From assembly GCA_963169665.1 (NCBI GenBank), contig CAUJET010000113.1, positions 34,920 through 98,919 on the forward strand: DNA of 64,000 nucleotides. The letters are read 5' to 3'. The stretch's first letter is position 1. Every line of letters begins with the position of its first letter. This document shows positions 18,746-27,250 of the stretch, one piece after another. A program made the position numbers and the translations under genes. The notes beneath the pieces were generated by a model, which was given only the letters and a program-made list of their open reading frames with translations, was not told the DNA's origin and ran no database searches. Origin of the DNA: Actinomycetota bacterium. GTDB lineage: Bacteria > Actinomycetota > Acidimicrobiia > Acidimicrobiales > Ilumatobacteraceae.

Positions 18746-19996
18746 ATGACGGGGCGGCGGACACGGTGGGCGCTCGACGTCGTGCTCACGGCCGCGGTGG
18801 CGTTCCTGGCGGCACTGTCGACCGGCCGGATCGTGGTGTGGCTGCGCTGGGTGCTCGGCCAGGCGAAGAACGATCACCCATGGTGGGCAGCGATGCCGGC
18901 CCTCGGCGGTGTGCTCGCGGTGCTGATCGTGGTGCGCGCCCGCACCACGCCGGCCACGGCCGACGCGTACGTGCGTGGTATCGACGACGGCGCACTGGCG
19001 ATCGGCCCTGCGCCGGCGCGGTTCCTGGCACTCGTGAGCGGCGTGGGCGTCGGTGTGCCGCTCGGCTACGAGGGCCCGATGGTGTACTTCGGCGGCTCGC
19101 TCGGTGCCTGGGTCGCGCGACGTCTTGGACGTCCCGACCGCTGGTGCATCCTGGCCGCCGCCACCTCGGCGGTCGCGATGGTGATCGGCGCGCCCATCGC
19201 CGCCGCGCTGTTCGCGAGCGAGGTGGCGCGACGAGGGCTCCCTCGCCGTCGTGACGTGGTGCCGTTGACGATCGGCGCGGCGACGTCCTGGGCGGCGCGA
19301 CGCCTCACCGGCGAGTCGGGCGGCGTGCTCGGGAGCGATCTCGGTCTGACGGCCGGACAGGTGGCGGTGGGGGCGCTGGCGATCGGCGGTGCTGCCGGGG
19401 TGTCAGCGCGTCTGTTCGTCGCCGCGGTGCGTCGGGCGAAGGAGCTGCACCTGTCGGTGGGCGCCCGCGTGGTCGGCGTCGCCGTGACGCTCGGCCTGGC
19501 CGTGCCGCTCGGCTGGTGGGCCGCCGACGAGCCGATCTTCGTCGGCAGCGGCGATCGCCTCCGCGAGTGGGCGGCACACACGTCGCAGGGCCCGCTGCTG
19601 CTCGCCACGCTGGTGTTCGCCGGGCTCGTGATCACGATGGTCGCATGCGGTGTGGTGGGCGGCCTGTTCCTGCCGTTGCTGTCGCTCGGGGCCCTGCTCG
19701 GCGTGCTCGTGGGCCGGGCGTGGCTACCCGACGTGCCGTACGCGGCATGTGTTGGCATCGGCGCATGCTGCCTACTGGCCGCGGCCTACGGCACGCCGCT
19801 CACCGCGGTCGCGTTGGCGTTCACGTCGTTCGGCTGGTCGTCGTCGGCCTGGCTCACCGTGGTGGGCGTGGCGATCGCGACGGCGATCGCCGGCGAGCGG
19901 TCGGTGAGCATGTACCAACGCTCCGCTCGAGCCGGCCGCGGTCGCCGAACGAGAATCCTGCCCACCTGGTGGAGTGGCCGGTACGTGCGTTCGTGA
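18746..19996 (+). CDS. ClC-family chloride channel/antiporter
   Basis: GVPLGYEGPMVYFGGSLGAWVARR (GxEGP), multiple TMs, CGVVGGLFLPLLSLGALLGVLVGRA. Confidence 0.88.
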   Translation: MTGRRTRWALDVVLTAAVAFLAALSTGRIVVWLRWVLGQAKNDHPWWAAMPALGGVLAVLIVVRARTTPATADAYVRGIDDGALAIGPAPARFLALVSGVGVGVPLGYEGPMVYFGGSLGAWVARRLGRPDRWCILAAATSAVAMVIGAPIAAALFASEVARRGLPRRRDVVPLTIGAATSWAARRLTGESGGVLGSDLGLTAGQVAVGALAIGGAAGVSARLFVAAVRRAKELHLSVGARVVGVAVTLGLAVPLGWWAADEPIFVGSGDRLREWAAHTSQGPLLLATLVFAGLVITMVACGVVGGLFLPLLSLGALLGVLVGRAWLPDVPYAACVGIGACCLLAAAYGTPLTAVALAFTSFGWSSSAWLTVVGVAIATAIAGERSVSMYQRSARAGRGRRTRILPTWWSGRYVRS

Positions 19997-20013
19997 CCGG
20001 CAAGACTGACGCC

Positions 20014-20886
20014 GTGAGCTCAGTCGCCTTCATCGGTCTCGGGGTCATGGGGACCCCCATGGCCCGCCATCTCGCCAGCCAGGGACACCGCGTCACGGTG
20101 TACAACCGCACGCCGGAGAAGGCGCTCGCCTGGGTGGCCCTGTACGGCCACCGGGCTGCGCCGACGCCGCGTGAGGCGGCCGACGGCGCCGAGTTCGTGT
20201 TCCTCTGCGTCGGCAACGACAACGACGTCCGCGACGTGGTGTACGGACCCGACGGCGTGCTCGCCGGTGCCGGCCCGGGTGCGGTGCTCGTCGACCACAC
20301 GACCGCCTCGGCCGAGGTGGCCAAGGAACTGGCCGAAGCAGCCGCCGAGTTCGGCGTCGGTTTCGTCGACGCACCGGTGTCGGGCGGTCAGGCGGGCGCC
20401 GAGAACGGGCAGCTCACGATCATGTGCGGGGCCGACGACGAGGCGTTCTACACGCTCGCCCTCCCGGTGATGGGTTCGTACGCGAAGGCCGTGTCGCTGA
20501 TGGGTCCCGCAGGCTCGGGCCAGCTCACCAAGATGGTGAACCAGATCTGCATCGCCGGCATCGTGCAGGGGCTGTCGGAGGGCATCAACTTCGCGATGAA
20601 GGCGGGTCTCGATCCCGACGCCGTGATCGACGTGATCAAGTACGGCGCTGCGCAGAGCTGGCAGATGGAGAACCGCGGCCACACGATGTCGAAGGGCGAG
20701 TTCGACTTCGGCTTCGCGGTGGAGTGGATGCGCAAGGACCTCGGCATCGTCCTCGACGAGGCGAACCGCAACGGAGCTCGTCTGCCGGTGACCGCGCTGA
20801 TCGACCAGTTCTACGCGCAGGTGATCGCCCGCGGCGGCCGCCGCTGGGACACGAGCAGCCTCATCCAACTCCTCGCCCACGACTGA
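20014..20886 (+). CDS. NAD(P)-dependent beta-hydroxyacid dehydrogenase (3-hydroxyisobutyrate dehydrogenase-like)
   Basis: VSSVAFIGLGVMGTPMARHLASQGHRVTVYNRT..., FVDAPVSGGQAGAENGQLTIMCGG-like, GPAGSGQLTKMVNQI. Confidence 0.92.
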   Translation: MSSVAFIGLGVMGTPMARHLASQGHRVTVYNRTPEKALAWVALYGHRAAPTPREAADGAEFVFLCVGNDNDVRDVVYGPDGVLAGAGPGAVLVDHTTASAEVAKELAEAAAEFGVGFVDAPVSGGQAGAENGQLTIMCGADDEAFYTLALPVMGSYAKAVSLMGPAGSGQLTKMVNQICIAGIVQGLSEGINFAMKAGLDPDAVIDVIKYGAAQSWQMENRGHTMSKGEFDFGFAVEWMRKDLGIVLDEANRNGARLPVTALIDQFYAQVIARGGRRWDTSSLIQLLAHD

Positions 20887-20895
20887 TCCGTCAGC

Positions 20896-20944
20896 GCGTT
20901 TGTTCGCTCACGCGTCAATACGACGCGTTCGTGAACAATCGCGA
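20896..20944. repeat. Intergenic imperfect palindrome (copy c)
   Basis: gcgtttgttcgctcacgcgtc-aatac-gacgcgttcgtgaacaatcgc; TGTTC...ACGCGTC / GACGCGT...GAACA pairing. Confidence 0.75.
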
Positions 20945-20957
20945 GATGACCGGTTCG

Positions 20958-21004
20958 GCGTTTGTTCGCTCACGCGTCGATATGACGCGGAAGTGACCAA
21001 ACGC
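20958..21004. repeat. Intergenic imperfect palindrome (copy d)
   Basis: GCGTTTGTTCGCTCACGCGTC-gatat-GACGCGGAAGTGACCAAACGC; near-identical left arm to copy c. Confidence 0.8.
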
Positions 21005-21011
21005 GCAGTGG

Positions 21012-22232
21012 TCAGGGGGTGGTGAGGGGGAGGCGGTCGACGCCGCGGATCGTGAGCCGGTCGCGCCAACTGGGGTCGCCGGCGAGCTCGACGTCGGGGA
21101 ACCGGCGGATGAGCGAACCGATCGCCACCGTCGCTTCGAGCTTCGCGAGCGAGGCGCCGAGGCAGTAGTGCACCCCGGCCGCGAACGCCAGGTGGTTGCG
21201 CGAGTTCGGGCGATCGAGACGCAGCGTGTGCGGATCGTCGAACACCGACGGGTCGTGGTTCGCGGCGCCGAGCACGGTCATCACCATCGTGTTCGCCGGC
21301 ACCTCGACGTCGCCGAACACCACCGGCTGCAACGGCACGCGGACGGTCTGTTGCACCGGCCCGTCGTAGCGCAGCAGTTCGTCGATCGCCTGTGCGTCGA
21401 TGCTCGGGTCGGCCGCCCACCGGCGCAGCTCGTCGGGGTGCCGGAGCAGCGCCAGCGTGCCGTTGCCGATGAGGTTCACCGTGGTCTCGTGGCCGGCGAC
21501 GTACAGCAGCAGCACGAACGACATCAGTTCGGCGGTGCTCAACCGGTCGCCCGCCTCCTCCACCTGCAGCAGGGCGGAGAGCAGATCGTCGCCCAGGTGC
21601 TGGCGCCGGTGGGCGATCACCTCACGGAGGTACTCGCTCATCTGCTCGGCAGCAGCCTCGGAAGCATCGATCGTCGCGTCGTCGGCGGTCGGTTCGAGCG
21701 ATGCAGTGAGCGCCTGCGACCAGTCGCGCACCTCGTCGGAACGGTCGGTCGGCAAGTCGAGCAGATCACTGATCACCTGGAACGGCACTGGGAACGCGAG
21801 CTCGTCGACGAGTTCGATCGACCCGCGCTCGGCGGCCACGTCGAGGACGTCGTCGACCAGCTGCTGGATGCGCGGCCGGAGCCGTTCGATGGCCGACGGC
21901 GTGAAGGCCTGGGTGACCAGGCGACGCAGACGCGTGTGGTCGGGGGGATCGAGGTTGAGGATCGACTTCGAAGTGCGGCCCTCCTCGATTCGCTTCTGGA
22001 ACGCCTCCCGCCGGCGCAGCCGAACCGGGTCGGTCGGCGCCGCGACGTGGGCCTCGATGTCGCGGGCGAACTCAGCGCCCCGCAGCGCCCGGGCCACGTC
22101 CTCGTAGCGGGTGAGGACCGTGAATCCCATCACCGACACGTGCACCGGATCCTCGGTGCGGAGCCGGTCGTAGAACGGGTACGGGTCGGCGCGGAAGGCC
22201 GGATCGAACGGGTTGAACAGCGGTGCGTCCAT
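21012..22232 (-). CDS. Cytochrome P450
   Basis: MDAPLFNPFDPAFRADPYPFYDRLRTEDPVH..., LLYVAGHETTVNLIGNG (I helix), HLAFAAGVHYCLGASLAKLEA (haem-binding loop). Confidence 0.95.
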   Translation of the reverse strand: MDAPLFNPFDPAFRADPYPFYDRLRTEDPVHVSVMGFTVLTRYEDVARALRGAEFARDIEAHVAAPTDPVRLRRREAFQKRIEEGRTSKSILNLDPPDHTRLRRLVTQAFTPSAIERLRPRIQQLVDDVLDVAAERGSIELVDELAFPVPFQVISDLLDLPTDRSDEVRDWSQALTASLEPTADDATIDASEAAAEQMSEYLREVIAHRRQHLGDDLLSALLQVEEAGDRLSTAELMSFVLLLYVAGHETTVNLIGNGTLALLRHPDELRRWAADPSIDAQAIDELLRYDGPVQQTVRVPLQPVVFGDVEVPANTMVMTVLGAANHDPSVFDDPHTLRLDRPNSRNHLAFAAGVHYCLGASLAKLEATVAIGSLIRRFPDVELAGDPSWRDRLTIRGVDRLPLTTP

Positions 22233-22303
22233 CAGCTCATCGTGACACTGCGGCGCACACATGAGGGGGTCGCATGTGTCACAAGTCGTGCCACATCGTC
22301 TGC

Positions 22304-22642
22304 TCACATCTCTGTGCTGGTCGTCCCTGCCCGGATGTCGAGCTCGTGGGCGATCGCATCGATCTCGCCGGCCAGCCGGACGTCGCGTGCGGTGATCGCG
22401 TCGACGTCGTGGCTCCACGTCACCACCACCACGTGGCCGTAGCGGAGGTCGATGTCGGGGTGGTGGTCGGCCGCCTCGGCCGCCGCGCCGATCCCGTTCA
22501 CGAGCGCGAGGCCGGCGGCGAAGGTCCCCGTGTCGTAGCGGGCGCGCAAGCGGCCGTCGACGACCTGCCATCCGGTGAGGGACCGCACGGCGTCGTGGGT
22601 GGCGGGCAGCGGGACGAGGTCCTCGGGTGGAAACGGGTTCAT
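22304..22642 (-). CDS. 4a-hydroxytetrahydrobiopterin dehydratase-like (PCD/DCoH)
   Basis: TGWQVVDGRLRARYDTGTFAAGLALVNGIGAAAEAADHHPDIDLRYGHVVVVTWSHDVDAITARD. Confidence 0.9.
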   Translation of the reverse strand: MNPFPPEDLVPLPATHDAVRSLTGWQVVDGRLRARYDTGTFAAGLALVNGIGAAAEAADHHPDIDLRYGHVVVVTWSHDVDAITARDVRLAGEIDAIAHELDIRAGTTSTEM

Positions 22643-22658
22643 CGGTCGTTCGTCCGAC

Positions 22659-23387
22659 TCAGGTCAGCCCGAAGTCCGGCTGCTGGTGCTGCGCGATCGT
22701 GTCGCCCCACACGATCCATTGGGAGCCGTTCGCCCGGGCGTCGAGCGCCTGCATCGCGGCTTCGGCCACCCGCTCGGGCTCGATCACAGGCATGCCCATC
22801 TCGCGGATGAACCCGCGGAACTCCTCGGGCACGAGCGGCGTCGCCACGAAGCCTGGGCAGATCGCACTGATGCACACCCCGTACGGGTCGAGGCTCGGGC
22901 CGAGCGAACGCACCAGTCCGACGACCGCGTGCTTCGTCGCGCCGTACACCGGGTCGCCCGGGATCGGGCCGAGCCCGGCCATCGACGCGGTGACGAGGAT
23001 CTGTCCACCACCGTGCTCGACCATCTTCGGCAGCACCGCACGCACGCCGAAGAACACGCCGTCGACGTTGGCTCCGAAGATCGTGCGGTACGCGTCGTCG
23101 GTGACGTCGGACAGGGGGAGCGCCCCCTCGGCCATCAGCGCCCGGCCGGGGGTGGCGATGCCCGCGTTGAGGTGCACGACGTCGAGGGCCGGCAGTCGCT
23201 CGGCGAGTTCGGCCCATGCCGCGGGATCGGCCACGTCGAGTTGGATCTCGTCGCTCGACGTCGGGTGCAGGTCGGCGACGAAGACCGTCGCGCCCTCGGA
23301 CCGATACCGATCGGCGCAGGCCTTGCCGATCCCGGAGGAACCTCCGGTGACGAGGACGTGTCGGCCTGCGAGTGCGCTCGTGGTCAT
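22659..23387 (-). CDS. Short-chain dehydrogenase/reductase
   Basis: MTTSALAGRHVLVTGGSSGIGKACADRYRSEGATVFVADLHP..., LNAGIA, YGATKHAVVGL. Confidence 0.92.
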   Translation of the reverse strand: MTTSALAGRHVLVTGGSSGIGKACADRYRSEGATVFVADLHPTSSDEIQLDVADPAAWAELAERLPALDVVHLNAGIATPGRALMAEGALPLSDVTDDAYRTIFGANVDGVFFGVRAVLPKMVEHGGGQILVTASMAGLGPIPGDPVYGATKHAVVGLVRSLGPSLDPYGVCISAICPGFVATPLVPEEFRGFIREMGMPVIEPERVAEAAMQALDARANGSQWIVWGDTIAQHQQPDFGLT

Positions 23388-23526
23388 CGACTCATTCGAG
23401 CACCTGGAACTCACGTCGCACGACTTGACCGGGGCAAGCGCCCCCCTCCCACATCTGGGGGGTTCGTCAGCAATCTCCTCGCGCCACGTCAAGTGTTCGT
23501 CCAGTTCGGCCGAACACCCTTGCGTT

Positions 23527-24699
23527 ATGCAGGCGGAGACCCCACACAACCGGCGGCGGATGGACATGGCCGACGTCAGTCGACGACTCCTCGGGCGGGA
23601 GGAACGCTCGGAGCTCAGCGACGCAGCTCGTTCGCTCGTCGAGGGTCGGAACGTGCTCGTCACGGGAGCGGCTGGCTCGATCGGCAGCGAGATCGTGCGT
23701 CAGCTCACACCCCTCGGCGCACACGTCTATCTGCTCGACCACGACGAGTCGAGGTTGCACTCCCTGCACCTCGAGCTCAGTGGCAGCGGTCTGCTCGACA
23801 GCGACACCGTCGTACTGGCCGACATTCGCGATCGACGCCGGCTCCATCGGGTCTTCGCCGACCTCGCACCCGATGTGGTGTTCCACGCCGCTGCGCACAA
23901 GCATCTGCAGCTCCTCGAGCGAGCGCCGGCCGAGGCTGTCAAGACCAACGTGTACGGCACCCAGAACGTCGTCGACGCCTCGCTCGCAGCAGGCGTGGAG
24001 CGCTTCGTCCTGATCTCCACCGACAAGGCGGCCGAACCGAGCTCGGTGCTCGGCGCGTCGAAGCTCCTGTCGGAGTACGTGCTCCAGGGCGTCGCCCATC
24101 ACGGGATGCGCGTCGCATCGGTCCGATTCGGCAACGTGCTGGGGAGCCGGGGGTCGTTGCTCGACACGCTCCGTTGGCAGCTGGCCAACGGGCTGCCGGT
24201 CACCATCACCCATCCCGAGGTGACCCGCTACTTCATGTCGATCCCCGAGGCCGTGGGCCTCGTGCTCGAAGCCGGGTTGTTGGCCGACTGCGGCGAGACC
24301 TACGTCCTCGACATGGGCGACCCGATCCGGATCGTCGACATCGTCGAACGGTTCAGCGACCTCACGGGCTGGCCGGTGGCGTCGTACCGGTTCAGCGGTC
24401 TGCGGCCCGGAGAGAAGCTGCACGAGGTGCTGGCGGGTTCGCACGAGTCGCAGTTCCCCACCGGTCACCCCCGCATCAGCGTGATCCCGCCGAACTTGTC
24501 GGGGCGACGTCTCGAGGTGTTCTTCGACCTCCTGATGCCCCTGTTCCGGGCCGCGTTGCACGACCGCGACGAGTTCATCCGAGACCTGCTGGTCGACGGT
24601 GTCGCGGCGATGCGGACGGCGGCTGACGCCGTCGCGCACGTCGCACCGGATGCGCACGTCGCACCGGTCGGGCCGGTCGAGGTGCTGTTGCCCGCCTGA
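23527..24699 (+). CDS. CapD/FlaA1-like polysaccharide biosynthesis NDP-sugar dehydratase/epimerase
   Basis: GRNVLVTGAAGSIGSEIVRQLTPLG..., FHAAAHKHLQLLE, ISTDKAAEPSSVLGASKLLSE, SGLRPGEKLHEVL. Confidence 0.9.
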   Translation: MQAETPHNRRRMDMADVSRRLLGREERSELSDAARSLVEGRNVLVTGAAGSIGSEIVRQLTPLGAHVYLLDHDESRLHSLHLELSGSGLLDSDTVVLADIRDRRRLHRVFADLAPDVVFHAAAHKHLQLLERAPAEAVKTNVYGTQNVVDASLAAGVERFVLISTDKAAEPSSVLGASKLLSEYVLQGVAHHGMRVASVRFGNVLGSRGSLLDTLRWQLANGLPVTITHPEVTRYFMSIPEAVGLVLEAGLLADCGETYVLDMGDPIRIVDIVERFSDLTGWPVASYRFSGLRPGEKLHEVLAGSHESQFPTGHPRISVIPPNLSGRRLEVFFDLLMPLFRAALHDRDEFIRDLLVDGVAAMRTAADAVAHVAPDAHVAPVGPVEVLLPA

Positions 24700-24709
24700 T
24701 GGTGACCTG

Positions 24710-25957
24710 ATGTCCGCACTCGAGTGGCTCACGATGCTGGTGTTGTTCGCACCGGCGGTGCTGCTCGCACTCTCGGAGATGTCGCCGAACCTGCGCGCGT
24801 CGCGGCACGCCCGGCTCACGGTCGATCGCAACAGCCGGCGCATCGAGAACTTCACCGTGATCGTGCCGATCTACGGCCACATCAAGTACCTGACGAACGT
24901 CGACTACCTGCGTCAGTACGGCGAGCGGGTGCTGATCACCACGACCACCGCCGAGACCGACGAGTTCAACGCTGCGATCGAGGAGGTCTGCGCCCGGGAA
25001 GGCTTCCGGATCTTCAGGGGCCACGTGCCAGGACGCTCGGTCGGTGGTACGGGTGGGAAGAAGTCGACCGGTGGTGTGGTGCGCGAGATCATCGTTCGTG
25101 ACGCGCTCGCGGCGGTGGAGCACCCGTACGTGGTGTGCATCGACGCCGACACCGAGACCGAGTTGCCGCTGTCGCTCCTCGTCGGCGGGTTGGAGGCCGG
25201 TTCGTTCGATGTCGCCTCGGTGCGCCTGCAGGCGCAGAACCAGACCAACATGATCGAACGGCTCCAGGGGCACGAGTACCGGACGGCGATGCGCCTGCGG
25301 GTGCTGATGCCGTGGCTGGTGTCGGGAGCGTGCCACGTGCTGCGCACCCGCGTGCATCGCGAGATCATGCACGCCCACTCGACCTTCTTCCAGGGCAACG
25401 ACGTCGAGGTGGGAGTGCTGGGTGACGCGCTGAAGTACCGCGTCGGCCACGTGCCGTTCGTAGTGCCCACGATCGTGCCCAGCACGTTCGGCGCCTGGTT
25501 CCGGCAGCGGTTGGCGTGGTCGGGTGGCGAGGCGCGGCTGTTCGTCGTGAACCTCTACCTGGTGCGGTGGCATCCGACGCTGTTCCTGTACGGATTCCTG
25601 TCTCTCGTGACCACCCCGCTGCGGTGGTACTACCTCATCAATCCGACGTGGCCCGTGGCTGCGGCGGTCGCCACCTACCTGCTGACGATGGCGTGGGTGA
25701 ACCGACGTGACTTCGATGTGGCGCTGCTGCTGATGCCGCTGTACCTGCTGTTCATCAGCCTCGTCGTCGTGCCCCTCGGGGTGTACACGTACGTGAAGAT
25801 GGCCTGGGCCGATCGGAAGGTCGGGTTGATCCGCCGCATGCGCGGCCATGGTCCGCTCCCCGGCGAGCCGCCGTCAGCGCGCGATGAGACGCTCGGCTAC
25901 GTTCCACGGACGCTCGTGACGGAGTCGATCGCCGGGGGCTGGAACCGCCCGATCTGA
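24710..25957 (+). CDS. Membrane glycosyltransferase family 2 (hyaluronan/chitin synthase-like)
   Basis: Predicted TM segments at both ends, FTVIVPIYGHIKYL, VVCIDADTETE, FFQGNDVEVG, WFRQRLAWSGGEARLF. Confidence 0.85.
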   Translation: MSALEWLTMLVLFAPAVLLALSEMSPNLRASRHARLTVDRNSRRIENFTVIVPIYGHIKYLTNVDYLRQYGERVLITTTTAETDEFNAAIEEVCAREGFRIFRGHVPGRSVGGTGGKKSTGGVVREIIVRDALAAVEHPYVVCIDADTETELPLSLLVGGLEAGSFDVASVRLQAQNQTNMIERLQGHEYRTAMRLRVLMPWLVSGACHVLRTRVHREIMHAHSTFFQGNDVEVGVLGDALKYRVGHVPFVVPTIVPSTFGAWFRQRLAWSGGEARLFVVNLYLVRWHPTLFLYGFLSLVTTPLRWYYLINPTWPVAAAVATYLLTMAWVNRRDFDVALLLMPLYLLFISLVVVPLGVYTYVKMAWADRKVGLIRRMRGHGPLPGEPPSARDETLGYVPRTLVTESIAGGWNRPI

Positions 25958-25996
25958 GGCTGACCGAACCAGTCTGACCGCGCGGCCGGGACCGGC

Positions 25997-27211
25997 TCAG
26001 GCGCCGGCGACCGCTGCCAGCGTGTCGACGATGCGGCCGACCTGGTCGTCGGTGATCACGAGCGGCGGGCAGAACGTGAGCGTGTCGGTGTTGATCGCCC
26101 GGCAGATCACGCCGCGGCGGAGCATCTCGTCGCGGATCGTCATCGCGTTCTGGTCGGGGCGGAGGCCGGCCGCCCACATGGCGCCCTCGCCGCGGGTGTG
26201 GTCGATCACGCCGTCGGCCGCGAGCGACCGGAGGCCACCGCTCAGCTGGGCGCCCACGTGCGTGGCGCGCTCGACCAGGCCCTCGCGACGCATGATCGCC
26301 AGGTTGGTGAGTGCGGCAACACAGGCGACCGGGTGACCGGAGTAGGTGAAGCCGTGGCGCAGGAAGAAGTCGGGGTCGCGCTCGAGCGCTGCTCGCGGGC
26401 CGGGGCCGACGAACACGCCGCCGAGCGGCTGGTACCCGGAGGTGACGCCTTTCGCGAACGTGACCAGGTCGGGGCGAACGCCGAAGTGGTGGGCGGCGAA
26501 CCAGCTGCCGAGGCGGCCGTAACCGGTGATGACCTCGTCGAAGATGAGGTAGGCGCCGTGCTGGTCGCACAGCTTGCGCAGCGACTGGAGGTAGCCCTCC
26601 TGAGGCGGGTAGATGCCGGCCGCGCCCTGCACGGGCTCGGTGAGGACGGCCGCGATCGTGTCGCTGTGCTGAGCCATCAACGACGCCAGACCTTCGACGT
26701 CGTCGGCCGGCACCTGCACCACGTCGGCCACGAACGGACCGAAGTTCTCGCGATTCGGGGCGATGCCCTGGGCGCTGGTGCCGCCGTAGTTCACGCCGTG
26801 GTAGCCGCGGGTGCGGGAGATGATGAGCTTGCGCTGGGGCTGGCCCGCCTGCACGTGGGCGATGCGGGCGAGCTTCATGGCGGTGTCGACCGCCTCGGAG
26901 CCCGAGCAGCACAGGAACACGCGGCTGTCGTCCATCGGGGCGATGCCGTGCAACTCGGTCGCCAACTGCTCGGCCGGATCGTTGGTGAACGGGTCGAAAC
27001 AGCTGTACGCGGCGATGACGCGCGCCTGGGCGGAGATCGCGTCGGCGATCTCGTCGCGCCCGTGTCCCACGGCGCAGTACCAGAGGCTCGCCATGCCGTC
27101 GACGAGCTCGTTGCCGTCGCTGTCCCAGACGAGTGCCCCCTCACCCCGCACGATACGGACGAACGACTCCCGGGTGGGCTTGGCGAAGGGATGCAAGAAG
27201 GCTGACGGCAC
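25997..27211 (-). CDS. Class III aminotransferase (omega-aminotransferase-like)
   Basis: VPSAFLHPFAKPTRESFVRIVRGEGALVWDSDGNELVDGMASLWYCAVGHG..., FDEVITGYGRLGSWFAAHHFGVRPDLVTFAKGVTSGYQPLGGV. Confidence 0.93.
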   Translation of the reverse strand: MPSAFLHPFAKPTRESFVRIVRGEGALVWDSDGNELVDGMASLWYCAVGHGRDEIADAISAQARVIAAYSCFDPFTNDPAEQLATELHGIAPMDDSRVFLCCSGSEAVDTAMKLARIAHVQAGQPQRKLIISRTRGYHGVNYGGTSAQGIAPNRENFGPFVADVVQVPADDVEGLASLMAQHSDTIAAVLTEPVQGAAGIYPPQEGYLQSLRKLCDQHGAYLIFDEVITGYGRLGSWFAAHHFGVRPDLVTFAKGVTSGYQPLGGVFVGPGPRAALERDPDFFLRHGFTYSGHPVACVAALTNLAIMRREGLVERATHVGAQLSGGLRSLAADGVIDHTRGEGAMWAAGLRPDQNAMTIRDEMLRRGVICRAINTDTLTFCPPLVITDDQVGRIVDTLAAVAGA

Positions 27212-27250
27212 GGCCCGCGACCGTAGCAAGCGGCGCCTACACTTCTGCTG

